A DNA stretch of 64,000 nt, taken from positions 16,031 through 80,030 of the forward strand of contig CAZAOZ010000007.1 in NCBI GenBank assembly GCA_964486865.1, in the 5' to 3' direction. The stretch is from Ga0077527 sp964486865. GTDB lineage: Bacteria; Pseudomonadota; Gammaproteobacteria; Burkholderiales; SG8-41. Of this stretch, positions 51,501 to 60,129 are shown in pieces (position 1 is the stretch's first letter; each line of letters opens with the position of its first letter). Under the pieces are notes generated by a model. That model worked only from the letters and a program-made list of their open reading frames with translations. It made no database searches and was not told the origin of the DNA. The translations under genes were made by a program, and so were the position numbers.

Positions 51501-53446
51501 CTGAGCATGACCTCGCCCAGCACGTAGTCGCGCAGCATCAGTCCCGCGTGCAGCAAACCGTCGGCGGATTCCTCGAGGCTCATCACCGCCCCGGTGTAAA
51601 CGTAGATTTCTTTTTCGCCGAAATCGCCTTCGACCAGCGCCCGCTTGGCACTGCGCTGCGCCTCGTCGCTGCGCTGCTCGACTTCGATGATGCGGTGGAT
51701 GGCTTCGAGGAAGTCCTGCACATCCTCGCGCAGGCCGCCGCGGTGCAGGTAGCGCGTGGTCTCCAGCGCTTTCAGGAATTCCTGGGCACCCTGCACCATC
51801 AGGTCGGAGAGGCCCTGCACCGGCCGGCAGATGTCGCCGCGCCAGGCCTGCGCCGGCAGCAGCGTCAGCTGGAACGCGGCATCTTCAAGGTCGTCGGCGA
51901 CGTCGTCCGCCGCTTCAACGAGGCCGCTGAAAAAACTCCCCGAATCCGTCAGTTTGACGGTGGCGCGCGCGGTGTTGACCAGCGCATCGGCCTCGCGTTC
52001 CCATTCCTTGGCACGCGCGGCGTTGCGCTCGATCAGTTCGCGGACCTCGGGCAGCCGGGCTTTCAGCAGCGTGTCCTGGATGCTGCTCGCCAGTTCGATA
52101 ATCAGCGTCGCGTGCCCGGCAGCGATGTCGATCAGGTTCTGCTGGGCGCTGCGCACGTAGTTGAGCAATTCCACCTTGATCTCGTCGCGGATCAGGGATT
52201 CGGAGCGGCCCCCGCGCAGGCCTTCGCTGCTGGCCTTGATGACATAGCGCAGGTATTGCGCCGCCTCGCGCCGGCCGAGCATGTCGGTGAGGCGCTCCCC
52301 GAAATGATGCGGCCCCTTGACCACAAATTCGAGCGCATCGTAGATGACCTGCTCACCGCCGATCTTGAGGAACGCCATGTGTCCCAGGTTGCCGTCGGCC
52401 GCCCACTTCAGCAGCTGCAGCGTATCGTCCTTGGACAGGAAGTTGCGCAGGCGCTTGCGCGCGCGGTTCCAGTCGATCAGGAATACCAGGCGCGAACCGA
52501 GAAAGCTCAGGTACTCTTCGATCCCGGCCTTGTCGGCGGCGGTGTGGCGACCGATGCGCAGGTGATAGACGCCGGTATCCATGGTCTTGTCCTTGCGCGA
52601 CAGCGTGTCTTCCCAGTTCACGTCATAGCGCTCGAACAGGCTTTCGAAGAACAGCAGGCGCTGCAGATGGACGTCGGTGTAGGTCAGCGTAACGGTCTGG
52701 CCGCTGATGTGGATCACCAGCACGTGGGCGTCGGTAGTCCCGATGTCGTTCTGGATCACCAGCTTCTCGCCGTTGCGGGTTGCGGTGGTGCCGAGGCCGG
52801 GGTGGTCGAACTTGAGCGGCGCGGTCAGCCGCACCCCGCGCATGAATGCCTTCACCAGCGACCGGTCCGCGGGCTTGATGCCATAGACGCGCGCGCCGTC
52901 GATCGACTCGGCGGCGATGGTTACCTGCAGGCGGTTGAGCGCCTTGTGCAGATCCATGACCAGCAGATGGGGGCTGTCGCCGCGCTCACGGCTGCCCGAG
53001 GTCAGCGCCGCAATCGCGTCGCCGCTGATGGTGTCCCCGGTCAACTGCGCCGCGCCGTGCGCCAGCTGCTGGTAGCGTTCGGCGAACTGCCGCGCCTCGC
53101 CGTCCGCGCCGGCAGCCATCTCGACCGGATCGAGCATGGCCTTGATGTTGCGCATCACCAGTTCGACGATGTGCCCGGCGCCCGGAATGCGGTACAGACT
53201 GTCGGCGTCGAGTTCGCTGCGCTCGACCACGCGGTCGAATTCCTCGTCGGCGAGTTCGTTGGTCAGCCGTTCCTGGCGCAGGTTGGAGAACGCCGCGTCG
53301 GGATGGTCGGCGCGGCTTTTGGCCGCCTGCAGCAGCGTGAACAGATACTTGGTCTGGTCGTTGGCGGAAAGCGCCGCGTTGATCAGGGACGGCAGCAGCA
53401 GCGCGCGTTCGCCCAGCGCATCGATGATCCGGTTTTTTTCAGTCAT
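51497..53446 (-). CDS. Large protein with C-terminal PhoU/DUF47-like domain, partner of the PPDK-like protein
   Basis: This 649-residue protein has no signal peptide or membrane helix. The N-terminal part is helical (IIDALGERALLLPSLINAAL, DDEEFDRVVERSELDADSLY-like). The middle is alpha/beta (TTATRNGEKLVIQNDIGTTD, VLVIHISGQTVTLTYTDVHL). The C-terminal 200 residues, from about NRARKRL through FFSGLVEAADDVADDLEDAA, resemble DUF47/PhoU-like helical bundles. I do not recognise the N-terminal two-thirds. The ATG at 53446 is better than a TTG 13 codons upstream. It is translationally coupled to the PPDK-like gene and preceded by an FNR-type promoter. Confidence 0.75.
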   Translation of the reverse strand: MTEKNRIIDALGERALLLPSLINAALSANDQTKYLFTLLQAAKSRADHPDAAFSNLRQERLTNELADEEFDRVVERSELDADSLYRIPGAGHIVELVMRNIKAMLDPVEMAAGADGEARQFAERYQQLAHGAAQLTGDTISGDAIAALTSGSRERGDSPHLLVMDLHKALNRLQVTIAAESIDGARVYGIKPADRSLVKAFMRGVRLTAPLKFDHPGLGTTATRNGEKLVIQNDIGTTDAHVLVIHISGQTVTLTYTDVHLQRLLFFESLFERYDVNWEDTLSRKDKTMDTGVYHLRIGRHTAADKAGIEEYLSFLGSRLVFLIDWNRARKRLRNFLSKDDTLQLLKWAADGNLGHMAFLKIGGEQVIYDALEFVVKGPHHFGERLTDMLGRREAAQYLRYVIKASSEGLRGGRSESLIRDEIKVELLNYVRSAQQNLIDIAAGHATLIIELASSIQDTLLKARLPEVRELIERNAARAKEWEREADALVNTARATVKLTDSGSFFSGLVEAADDVADDLEDAAFQLTLLPAQAWRGDICRPVQGLSDLMVQGAQEFLKALETTRYLHRGGLREDVQDFLEAIHRIIEVEQRSDEAQRSAKRALVEGDFGEKEIYVYTGAVMSLEESADGLLHAGLMLRDYVLGEVMLR

Positions 53447-53499
53447 GCGGAATAGCCCGGCAGCCCGGACACCCCTTTGCGCCAATCCGGCGTATTGCC

Positions 53500-53540
53500 A
53501 ATTTACAGGGCTGCCGTGCGCTGCACTTGACTTGGATCAA
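53500..53540 (-). promoter_or_regulatory. FNR/ANR-type class II promoter
   Basis: The box TTGACTTGGATCAA is at 53527-53540, centred at 53533.5. On the minus strand a -10-like TAAATT lies at 53505-53500, predicting a start near 53493 and placing the box at about -41. The first gene starts at 53446, giving a leader of about 47 bases. Confidence 0.7.
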
Positions 53541-53621
53541 GCGCGGCGCGTGCATGATTTGCAATAAGTCACGCCGGCTGTGGCAACCCTGGCCGCAGGG
53601 TGCGCGCCAGGGCGCCAGGCC

Positions 53622-54506
53622 CTAGTGGCGGGTTTTTTTTGCGGGCGCGGCAACCGCAGCGGCAAAAACTTCTTCACTGTCGACGGCATCGAACGCATAA
53701 CGCCGGTTGCAGAACTCGCAACGCACTTCGACTTCCCCGCGCTCGGCGATGATCTTCCGCACTTCGCCGATGCCCAGCATGCGCAGCATGCCGGTCACGC
53801 GTTCGCGCGAGCATGAGCAGCGGAAAAATACCGGGCGCGGCTCGAATACGCGCAGGTCTTCCTCGTGAAACAGCCGGTGCAGCAGCGCTTGAGGCGCCAA
53901 GGTCAGCAATTCCTGCGCCTTTATGGTGGCGGCGAGGTGCACGGCGCGCGGCCATGCGTCGGCATCCGCCGCATCGCGTTCCGGCAGTTTCTGGATCAGC
54001 AGGCCGGCGGCGTGCGTGTCGTCGCTGGCGAGCCACAGCCGCGTGTCGATCTGCTCCGAGGCCGCCATGTAATGCTCCAGCGCGGCGGCGATGCTGTCGG
54101 CGTTCAGATCAACCACGCCCTGATAACTCTGCTGTCCGGATTCAGGCACCAGATTGATGACAAAACGGCCGCTGCCGAGCAGCGCGCGCAAACCGCCTGC
54201 GGAGGGGCTGTCTTCCGGCAGATCGCCTTCCCATTTGGCGGTGGCGCGCATCGCATGGCCTGCCGCGCATTCGACGACGATCAGCTTTACCGGGCCGCTG
54301 CCGTGCAACTGCAGGATCAGCGTACCCTCGAATTTGAGCGTGGCGGCGAGCAGCGCGCCTGCAGCCATCAATTCGCCGAGGATCTTGCGCAGCGGCGCGG
54401 GATAGGTGTGGCGTTCGGTGACGGCCTGCCAGGTGGCGGTGAGTTGCACCAGTTCGCCGCGGATCGGCGCGTGTTCAAAGATGAAGCGCTGCAGGGTGTC
54501 GCTCAC
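53622..54506 (-). CDS. hslO: Redox-regulated chaperone Hsp33
   Basis: This 294-residue holdase is activated by oxidation. The N-terminus (VSDTLQRFIFEHAPIRGELV) and the body match Hsp33. The C-terminal zinc switch uses Cys230 and Cys232 (RCSCSRE) and Cys263 and Cys266 (VRCEFCNRR). The start is GTG at 54506. A longer frame to 54878 overlaps the ArnT-like gene and has no family support. The tail is Ala/Lys-rich. Confidence 0.93.
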   Translation of the reverse strand: MSDTLQRFIFEHAPIRGELVQLTATWQAVTERHTYPAPLRKILGELMAAGALLAATLKFEGTLILQLHGSGPVKLIVVECAAGHAMRATAKWEGDLPEDSPSAGGLRALLGSGRFVINLVPESGQQSYQGVVDLNADSIAAALEHYMAASEQIDTRLWLASDDTHAAGLLIQKLPERDAADADAWPRAVHLAATIKAQELLTLAPQALLHRLFHEEDLRVFEPRPVFFRCSCSRERVTGMLRMLGIGEVRKIIAERGEVEVRCEFCNRRYAFDAVDSEEVFAAAVAAPAKKTRH

Positions 54507-54511
54507 TGCAG

Positions 54512-56140
54512 TTATTTCTTGACGGATCGCTGGTAGAGCCGGAAACGCTCGTCCTTGTCGCCGGGCCGGTGGCCTTCCCAGATTTTTTTCCAGTCCTGCG
54601 TCATCACCAGTTCGTCGAGCGGGCGGCCCTGCGTCAGCAGCAGATCGCAGGCGAACGCCTGCGGCTTCACTTCGACGCGCTCGGTGCGGTATCCGCCAAA
54701 ATAATGCAGCAGCGCACGCTGTGCCTCGCCGAGATCGCGGCTGGCAAAGCAGCGATGCTGCGCGGGCATGGCGCGGCTCATGTCGGCGATCATCGAGCGG
54801 TAGCTTTTTGCAGTGTCGAGCCAGCCGATGAGCAGTGTCGCCAGCAGCGCCCAGGCGACGGCAATGCCGCCGACCCACACCATCAGCGGCCGCTCGGCGT
54901 TGCGCGGCAGTTTTGCCAGCAGCGCAAACCAGCCCGCGGTATAGGCGAGCCCGATCAGGAACGGCAGCCAGCGGAAGCCGAAGTCGTAGCCGGGGCGGAG
55001 CGTGTGCAGATGGTTGTGCAGGCGCGCCGGCAAGCCGAGTTCCAGCGCGCTCCAGTAGAACCAGAACACGATGACGAAAAAAGTGAACACCATGATGCTG
55101 AACCAGTGCCAGCCGCTGGCTGCGCCGCGGCGCAGCGGTTCGATGGCAGGCACCGCGAGCAGCGCCAGCGGGATCAGCATCGGCAGTGCGTAGAGTTCAC
55201 GCGCTTCGGTTGCTCCGCTGAGCATGAGCAGGGTGACCACGAAACCCAGCACCGGCAGCAGGATGCCGGTGGCGGCGAGCTGCTGCATGCGCCGCGCGCG
55301 CCACAGCGCCCACAGCGCGAGCGGCCATACCGGGAACGCGTACCAGGGCAGGATGCGCAGGTAGTAACCGAAGCCGCGCGGCAGGTTTCCCGGATCGAAA
55401 AAGCGCGCGAGGTTTTCGGCGGTGAGCCAGGCGTCGAACAATACCGGGTCGCGCTGGAAAAACAGCAGCGGCCACAGCGCCAGCCACGGCAGCGCGGCGG
55501 CGAGGGCAACCCCCAGCGTTGCGGCGAACTGCGGCGTGCGCCAGCGGTAATTGACCAGCGGCAGCGCTGCGGCGATGACCGCGATCATCGCCGCCTCGGG
55601 GATGCCTTGCGTCATGAACACCAGGCCGCAGGCGGTGCCCAGCCAGAAGCCGCCGGGTACGGGACGGCGCGCGGCCAGCGCCGCGCCATAGTAGGCCATG
55701 GCAAAACCCGCCAGCGCGGCGACATCGGAAATCAACTGATGGCCGCGAACCACCAGGCCCAGGCAGCCGAGCAGCAGCAGCGCCGCTTTCAGCCCCTGGT
55801 GTTCGCCATGCAGCTCGCGTGAAGCGAGCGCGATGAACAGCAGGGCCAGCGCAATGTAGAGACCGGCAGCCAGTCGCGCGGCGTCGTGCAGCGGCAGGAG
55901 CGGTGAAAAAAGCCACGCACTGACGGCAGCGCTCAGGTAGAACAGCGGCGGCTTGTCGATGAAGGGTTCGCCGGCAATCTGCGGAATGACCCAACTGCCG
56001 CCCTGCAGGATTTCATAGACCGCGCCGAAGGTGTACGCCTCGTCGGGTTTCCACGGGTCATGCCCGACCAGGCCCGGCAGCAGCCAGGCGAGGCACAGTA
56101 TGGCGATCAGCAGCGGGCGCAGCGCAAGGCTCACGGACAT
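54512..56140 (-). CDS. ArnT/PMT-like glycosyltransferase family 39 membrane protein
   Basis: This 542-residue integral membrane protein has the GT-C first-loop motif HDPWKPDEAYTFGAVYEI with the catalytic acidic residues and GEPFIDKPPLFYLSAA. Many hydrophobic segments follow, then a soluble C-terminal part (QHRCFASRDLGEAQRALLHY). It resembles ArnT and related undecaprenyl-phosphate sugar or aminoarabinose transferases. The acceptor is unknown. It lies just upstream of hslO with a five-base gap. Confidence 0.87.
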   Translation of the reverse strand: MSVSLALRPLLIAILCLAWLLPGLVGHDPWKPDEAYTFGAVYEILQGGSWVIPQIAGEPFIDKPPLFYLSAAVSAWLFSPLLPLHDAARLAAGLYIALALLFIALASRELHGEHQGLKAALLLLGCLGLVVRGHQLISDVAALAGFAMAYYGAALAARRPVPGGFWLGTACGLVFMTQGIPEAAMIAVIAAALPLVNYRWRTPQFAATLGVALAAALPWLALWPLLFFQRDPVLFDAWLTAENLARFFDPGNLPRGFGYYLRILPWYAFPVWPLALWALWRARRMQQLAATGILLPVLGFVVTLLMLSGATEARELYALPMLIPLALLAVPAIEPLRRGAASGWHWFSIMVFTFFVIVFWFYWSALELGLPARLHNHLHTLRPGYDFGFRWLPFLIGLAYTAGWFALLAKLPRNAERPLMVWVGGIAVAWALLATLLIGWLDTAKSYRSMIADMSRAMPAQHRCFASRDLGEAQRALLHYFGGYRTERVEVKPQAFACDLLLTQGRPLDELVMTQDWKKIWEGHRPGDKDERFRLYQRSVKK

Positions 56141-56193
56141 TCCCCGTGTTGTTATTGCGCGGATTATCGCATCCGCAATGCGTCGGGCGGGCG

Positions 56194-57645
56194 CTATTCG
56201 ACGATTTTCAGCGGCTGCCCCGCGGTGGGTTCGCCGCGCGGATACAGACCATTGAGGACGCGCAGATGGTTTTCGGCGAAATGGCCCAGCGGCGAGGTGC
56301 GCGCCAGCTCGGCGAACGTCATGCCTGCGCCCGCAGTGATGACACGCATGCGCAGCGGTCTGGCCAGCGCACGTTCCTCGGCGGTGATCGGGTGGAAACT
56401 TTTTGTTGCGGCATCCATCGCTGCCGCATGCTGGCGGAATGCGCCCGCGGAGTTGGCCTGCTGCCCGATGGCGAACGCGGATTTGCCGAGGAACACGACG
56501 GTGACGCGCGTGGGTCTGCCGGACACACTGATTTCAGTGACCGCCGCCGGCAGGCCGCCGAGGGTGGTCGGCGTGACTTCGCTGCCGCTGCCGAGTTTGA
56601 GGATTTTGCGCAACACGTTGGCCGGCGTGCCTTCGGCGCGCCCGGCGCCGCGCAGGTCGATCAGCGCCGCGCGATCGGGACTTTGCGCGGCAACACTCTC
56701 CGCACTGTTCCGTACTTTCCAGCCGGCAGGGAAGCGCAGGGTCAGCCCGAATTCGCTGTGATAGAAGGTATTGTTGCGCACGATGCCCTGCTCGGGGCTG
56801 TCTGCGTACACCATGCGATCGATGCGACGCAGGAACTCCTCGCGGTTGACGCGGTTCTCCGCGCTTTTGAACTTGACTGCTTCGCGCACCACTTCCTGCA
56901 GCCGGGTGTCATTGTCCGGATGCGAGGCAAACAGGCCGTGATAGGCGCGCGGTTCGCGGCCCTCGGCCTTGGCCACTTCGGCATCGAACAGCTCCTGGTT
57001 TTTCAGCACGCCGACAACCTTGATCATCGCCTGCGGGTCATAGCCGGTGCGCGCCAGATATTCGGCGCCGAGGCGGTCGGCTTCCAGTTCGTGTTCGCGG
57101 CCGTAGCCCGACAGAATTGCACTGCCCAGCACGTTGACCAGCAGGTCGCCGGCGGCGTTGCGCACCTGCGGCACAAGTATCTGCAGTACCGAGGCGCCGA
57201 CGTTGGCCGCGGTGGACGCCGAGATCTGCTGCACCGAATGCCGCGCGGTGACATGGCCGATCTCGTGGCCGAGCACGGCAGCCAGTTCGGCCTCGGAGTT
57301 CAGGTAGCCGAGGATGCCGCGGGTAATGTAGATATAGCCGCCGGGCAGCGCAAAGGCGTTGATCTCCGGCGAATCGACGACCAGAAACTGGTAATTCAGT
57401 CCGGCGCGGTGGCTGGCCCTGGCGAGACGCTGGCCGATATCGTTGACATAGCGCTGCAGTGCCGCGTCTGCATAAATGCCGTACTGCTCGCGGACTTTTT
57501 TGTCTTCAGTGCGTCCGACATTGACTTCCTGCGACTCGGACATGGTCACGAAGTTGGGATTGCCCGTGACGGGATTGGTCGCACAGTCGGCGAGCGTCAG
57601 TGCGCAAAGCACCGCGGCTGTTCTGGTTATCAGTGGTACCGGCAT
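56194..57645 (-). CDS. M48-family periplasmic metalloprotease (BepA/LoiP-like)
   Basis: This 483-residue protein has an N-terminal signal with a lipobox-like LADC near residue 21, although Asp before Cys is atypical. The motif TMSESQEVNVGR is typical of BepA-like proteases. The zinc motif HEIGH is at residues 127-131 and ELEADRLGAEYLARTGYDP supplies the third ligand. The C-terminal half carries a conserved region ending LRVLNGLYPRGEPTAGQPLKIV. Relatives maintain outer-membrane protein and LPS-assembly quality. Confidence 0.9.
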   Translation of the reverse strand: MPVPLITRTAAVLCALTLADCATNPVTGNPNFVTMSESQEVNVGRTEDKKVREQYGIYADAALQRYVNDIGQRLARASHRAGLNYQFLVVDSPEINAFALPGGYIYITRGILGYLNSEAELAAVLGHEIGHVTARHSVQQISASTAANVGASVLQILVPQVRNAAGDLLVNVLGSAILSGYGREHELEADRLGAEYLARTGYDPQAMIKVVGVLKNQELFDAEVAKAEGREPRAYHGLFASHPDNDTRLQEVVREAVKFKSAENRVNREEFLRRIDRMVYADSPEQGIVRNNTFYHSEFGLTLRFPAGWKVRNSAESVAAQSPDRAALIDLRGAGRAEGTPANVLRKILKLGSGSEVTPTTLGGLPAAVTEISVSGRPTRVTVVFLGKSAFAIGQQANSAGAFRQHAAAMDAATKSFHPITAEERALARPLRMRVITAGAGMTFAELARTSPLGHFAENHLRVLNGLYPRGEPTAGQPLKIVE

Positions 57646-57693
57646 GGTCCTATTTTAGCTTGTGCCCGTTCGCGGGGCGGGATGGGATATGGC

Positions 57694-57710
57694 TGCACGT
57701 AATCAGTGCG
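57694..57710 (+). promoter_or_regulatory. NtrC-like binding site upstream of the cyanate operon
   Basis: TGCACGTAATCAGTGCG contains GCAC-N7-GTGC, the core of the NtrC enhancer palindrome. A weaker second GCACC half-site follows at 57716-57720. It lies about 180 bases before the predicted sigma-54 start, a usual enhancer distance. Confidence 0.55.
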
Positions 57711-57801
57711 GTCGCGCACCGTCATGTGGCGTTCAGCGCGGCGCGAAGTGTACCGCTGATGTTTTTTTCTCCTGATGAATGCCGCAATCCATGGTTGATT
57801 A

Positions 57802-57815
57802 TTGTTTAAAAACAA
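57802..57815 (+). repeat. AT-rich palindromic motif TTGTTTAAAAACAA
   Basis: An exact copy of the 14-mer at 9289-9302 and the reverse complement of 21537-21550, within an AT-rich stretch about 36 bases before the sigma-54 promoter. Confidence 0.6.
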
Positions 57816-57850
57816 ATATTTATAAATATCTTTCGGCGGAAATCGCAAGT

Positions 57851-57866
57851 TGGCACGCTTGCTGCA
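57851..57866 (+). promoter_or_regulatory. Sigma-54 (RpoN) promoter of the cyanate operon
   Basis: TGGCACGCTTGCTGCA has GG at 57852-57853 and GC at 57864-57865, exactly 10 bases apart, with TGGCACG matching the -24 consensus and CTGCA close to the -12 consensus. Transcription would start near 57877, 29 bases before the ATG at 57906. Confidence 0.8.
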
Positions 57867-57905
57867 ATAACAGACACAGCGACAATTTTCTCAAGGAGGT
57901 TGCTT

Positions 57906-59273
57906 ATGTCTGTGTTCAAGGATCCGTTCGATGCCGGTACGTCATTGACCCGCGGCTGTTCCTGCGGACAGCATGCCAGTGCCGCAGCCCATGACGCCGA
58001 CTTTGCACTGAAAATCAGCGACAGCGAAGCGCTGGGCAATCGGGTGGTCGAGGCCGCAGTGATGCGTGCGCTGTTTCCGCACGATGCGACGCGGCGGCAT
58101 TTCCTGAATGCGGTCGGTTCCGGCGCGGCGCTGGCGGCGATTTCGAGCCTGTTCCCGCTGGGCCTGGCGCAGGAAGCGTTTGCGCAGACCGGCAAACTGG
58201 AAAAAACCTCACTGAAGGTCGGCTTCATCCCGATCACCTGCGCGACGCCGATCATCATGTCGCAGCCGATGGGTTTTTACGCGCGGCAGGGTCTCAACGT
58301 CGATGTGGTCAAGACCGCCGGCTGGGCAGTGATCCGCGACAAGACCATGAACAAGGAATACGACGCGGCGCACATGTTGTCGCCGATGCCGATCGCCATC
58401 ACGCTGGGCGTGGGGGCCAACGCTGTCCCCTATACGGTGCCGGCCATTGAAAACATCAACGGCCAGGCGATCACGCTGGCGGTCAAGCACAAGGACAAGC
58501 GCGATCCTAAATCCTGGAAGGGCTTCAAGTTCGCCGTGCCTTTCGATTATTCGATGCACAACTATCTGTTGCGCTATTACTTGGCCGAGCACGGGCTGGA
58601 TCCGGACCGCGACGTGCAGATCCGTTCGGTGCCGCCACCCGAGATGGTGGCCAATCTGCGTGCTGACAACATCGACGGCTTTCTGGCGCCGGATCCGGTC
58701 AACCAGCGCGCGGTGTACGACGGCGTCGGATTCATCCATTTGCTGACCAAGGACATCTGGGCAGGACATCCCTGCTGTGCATTTGCGGCGAGCAAGGAGT
58801 TTGTCACCAGGATGCCCAACACCTATCGCGCATTGCTGAAGGCCATCATGGAGGCAACCGCATTTGCCGCCAAGCCGGAGAACCGCAAGCAGATCGCCGA
58901 GGCCATCGCGCCGGCGAATTACCTGAACCAGCCTGTTACTGTAATTGAACAGGTGCTGACCGGCACTTACGCTGACGGCCTGGGCAATGTGATCAAGGAA
59001 CCCAACCGCATCGACTTCGACCCGTTCCCGTGGCACTCGTTTGCAATCTGGATCATGTCGCAGATGAAACGCTGGGGACAGATCAAGGGCGACGTCGATT
59101 ACGCCAGGGTCGCGCGCGAGGTGTTCCTCGCGACCGACGCCGCAAAACTGATGAAGGATGTCGGCATGAAGCCGCCGACGACCATGTCGAAGAAGTTCTC
59201 GGTGATGGGCAAGGAGTTCGATCCGGCCAGGCCCGATGCCTACATCGCCAGTTTTGCCATCAAGCGGCCTTGA
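57906..59273 (+). CDS. Nitrate/cyanate-type ABC transporter substrate-binding protein (CmpA/NrtA family)
   Basis: This 455-residue protein has an N-terminal extension with a Cys pair and His (RGCSCGQHAS) and a twin-arginine signal at residues 63-64, TRRHFLNAVGSGAALAAIS, cleaved near AQEAFAQ. The mature part has VGFIPITCATPIIMSQPMGF and KTAGWAVIRDKTMNKEYDAA, matching CmpA/NrtA binding proteins. AAGGAGG at 57892-57898 supports the start. The adjacent cyanase makes cyanate the likely ligand, but nitrate or bicarbonate-type binding is possible. Confidence 0.92.
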   Translation: MSVFKDPFDAGTSLTRGCSCGQHASAAAHDADFALKISDSEALGNRVVEAAVMRALFPHDATRRHFLNAVGSGAALAAISSLFPLGLAQEAFAQTGKLEKTSLKVGFIPITCATPIIMSQPMGFYARQGLNVDVVKTAGWAVIRDKTMNKEYDAAHMLSPMPIAITLGVGANAVPYTVPAIENINGQAITLAVKHKDKRDPKSWKGFKFAVPFDYSMHNYLLRYYLAEHGLDPDRDVQIRSVPPPEMVANLRADNIDGFLAPDPVNQRAVYDGVGFIHLLTKDIWAGHPCCAFAASKEFVTRMPNTYRALLKAIMEATAFAAKPENRKQIAEAIAPANYLNQPVTVIEQVLTGTYADGLGNVIKEPNRIDFDPFPWHSFAIWIMSQMKRWGQIKGDVDYARVAREVFLATDAAKLMKDVGMKPPTTMSKKFSVMGKEFDPARPDAYIASFAIKRP

Positions 59274-59274
59274 C

Positions 59275-60117
59275 ATGAAACAACTGCTCAACTGGCGGGC
59301 GCCGGCGATTTCGCTGCTGGTGTTTCTGCTGTTCATCGGCATCTGGCACGCGCTGACGTTGCCCAAGGTGGTGCCGGTGACGGCCAGTACCGAGTACTCG
59401 CAACTCCTAGGCGCGGCGGCCGCGTCCGGGCAGAAATCGCCGTTTCCGTCGCCGGCCGACGTTGGCGGCAAGATCTGGCAACACCTGCAAGAGCCGTTCT
59501 ACGACCGCGGCCCCAACGACAAGGGCATCGGCATTCAGCTTGGATTCTCCATCGCGCGGGTGACGCTGGGTTATCTGCTGGCGGCGCTGGTGGCGATCCC
59601 GGTTGGTTTTCTGATCGGCATGTCGCCGACGGTGTACCGTGCGCTCGATCCGTACATCCAGGTGCTGAAGCCGATCTCGCCGCTGGCGTGGATGCCGCTG
59701 GCGCTGTTTACGCTGAAAGACAGTTCGATCTCGGCGATTTTCGTGATTTTCATCTGCTCGCTGTGGCCGATGCTGATCAACACCGCATTCGGCGTGGCGA
59801 GTGTGCGCCGCGAATGGCTGAATGTCGCGCGCACGCTGGAGGTGGGGCCGCTGCGCACCGCCTTCCGGGTGATTCTGCCCGCCGCTGCGCCGACCATCAT
59901 GACCGGCATGCGCATTTCCATCGGTATTGCCTGGCTGGTGATCGTCGCCGCCGAGATGCTGGTCGGCGGTACCGGCATCGGTTATTTCGTGTGGAACGAA
60001 TGGAACAACCTGTCGATTACCAACATCCTGACGGCCATTCTTGCCATCGGTCTGGTGGGCATGATGCTCGACCTGATGCTCGCCCGGCTGACCAGACTGG
60101 TGACGTTTCCGGAATAG
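59275..60117 (+). CDS. Nitrate/cyanate-type ABC transporter permease (NrtB/CynB family)
   Basis: This 280-residue inner-membrane permease has the BPD_transp_1 coupling motif region VASVRREWLNVARTLEVGPL and AAAPTIMTGMRISIGIAWLV. The start is the ATG at 59275, one base after the previous stop. A longer frame beginning inside the binding-protein gene is rejected. An N-terminal hydrophobic helix is followed by a soluble stretch before the next helices. Confidence 0.92.
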   Translation: MKQLLNWRAPAISLLVFLLFIGIWHALTLPKVVPVTASTEYSQLLGAAAASGQKSPFPSPADVGGKIWQHLQEPFYDRGPNDKGIGIQLGFSIARVTLGYLLAALVAIPVGFLIGMSPTVYRALDPYIQVLKPISPLAWMPLALFTLKDSSISAIFVIFICSLWPMLINTAFGVASVRREWLNVARTLEVGPLRTAFRVILPAAAPTIMTGMRISIGIAWLVIVAAEMLVGGTGIGYFVWNEWNNLSITNILTAILAIGLVGMMLDLMLARLTRLVTFPE

Positions 60118-60129
60118 GCGCAGAACAAC

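Noticed and set aside
51548..53455. A 635-codon open frame on the plus strand
   Set aside because: It lies wholly antisense to the well-supported PhoU-like gene, has no domain or ribosome site and has shadow-frame composition.
54507..54878. N-terminal extension of Hsp33 upstream of the GTG at 54506
   Set aside because: It overlaps the ArnT-like gene, lacks similarity to Hsp33 and is Arg/Ala-rich shadow sequence.
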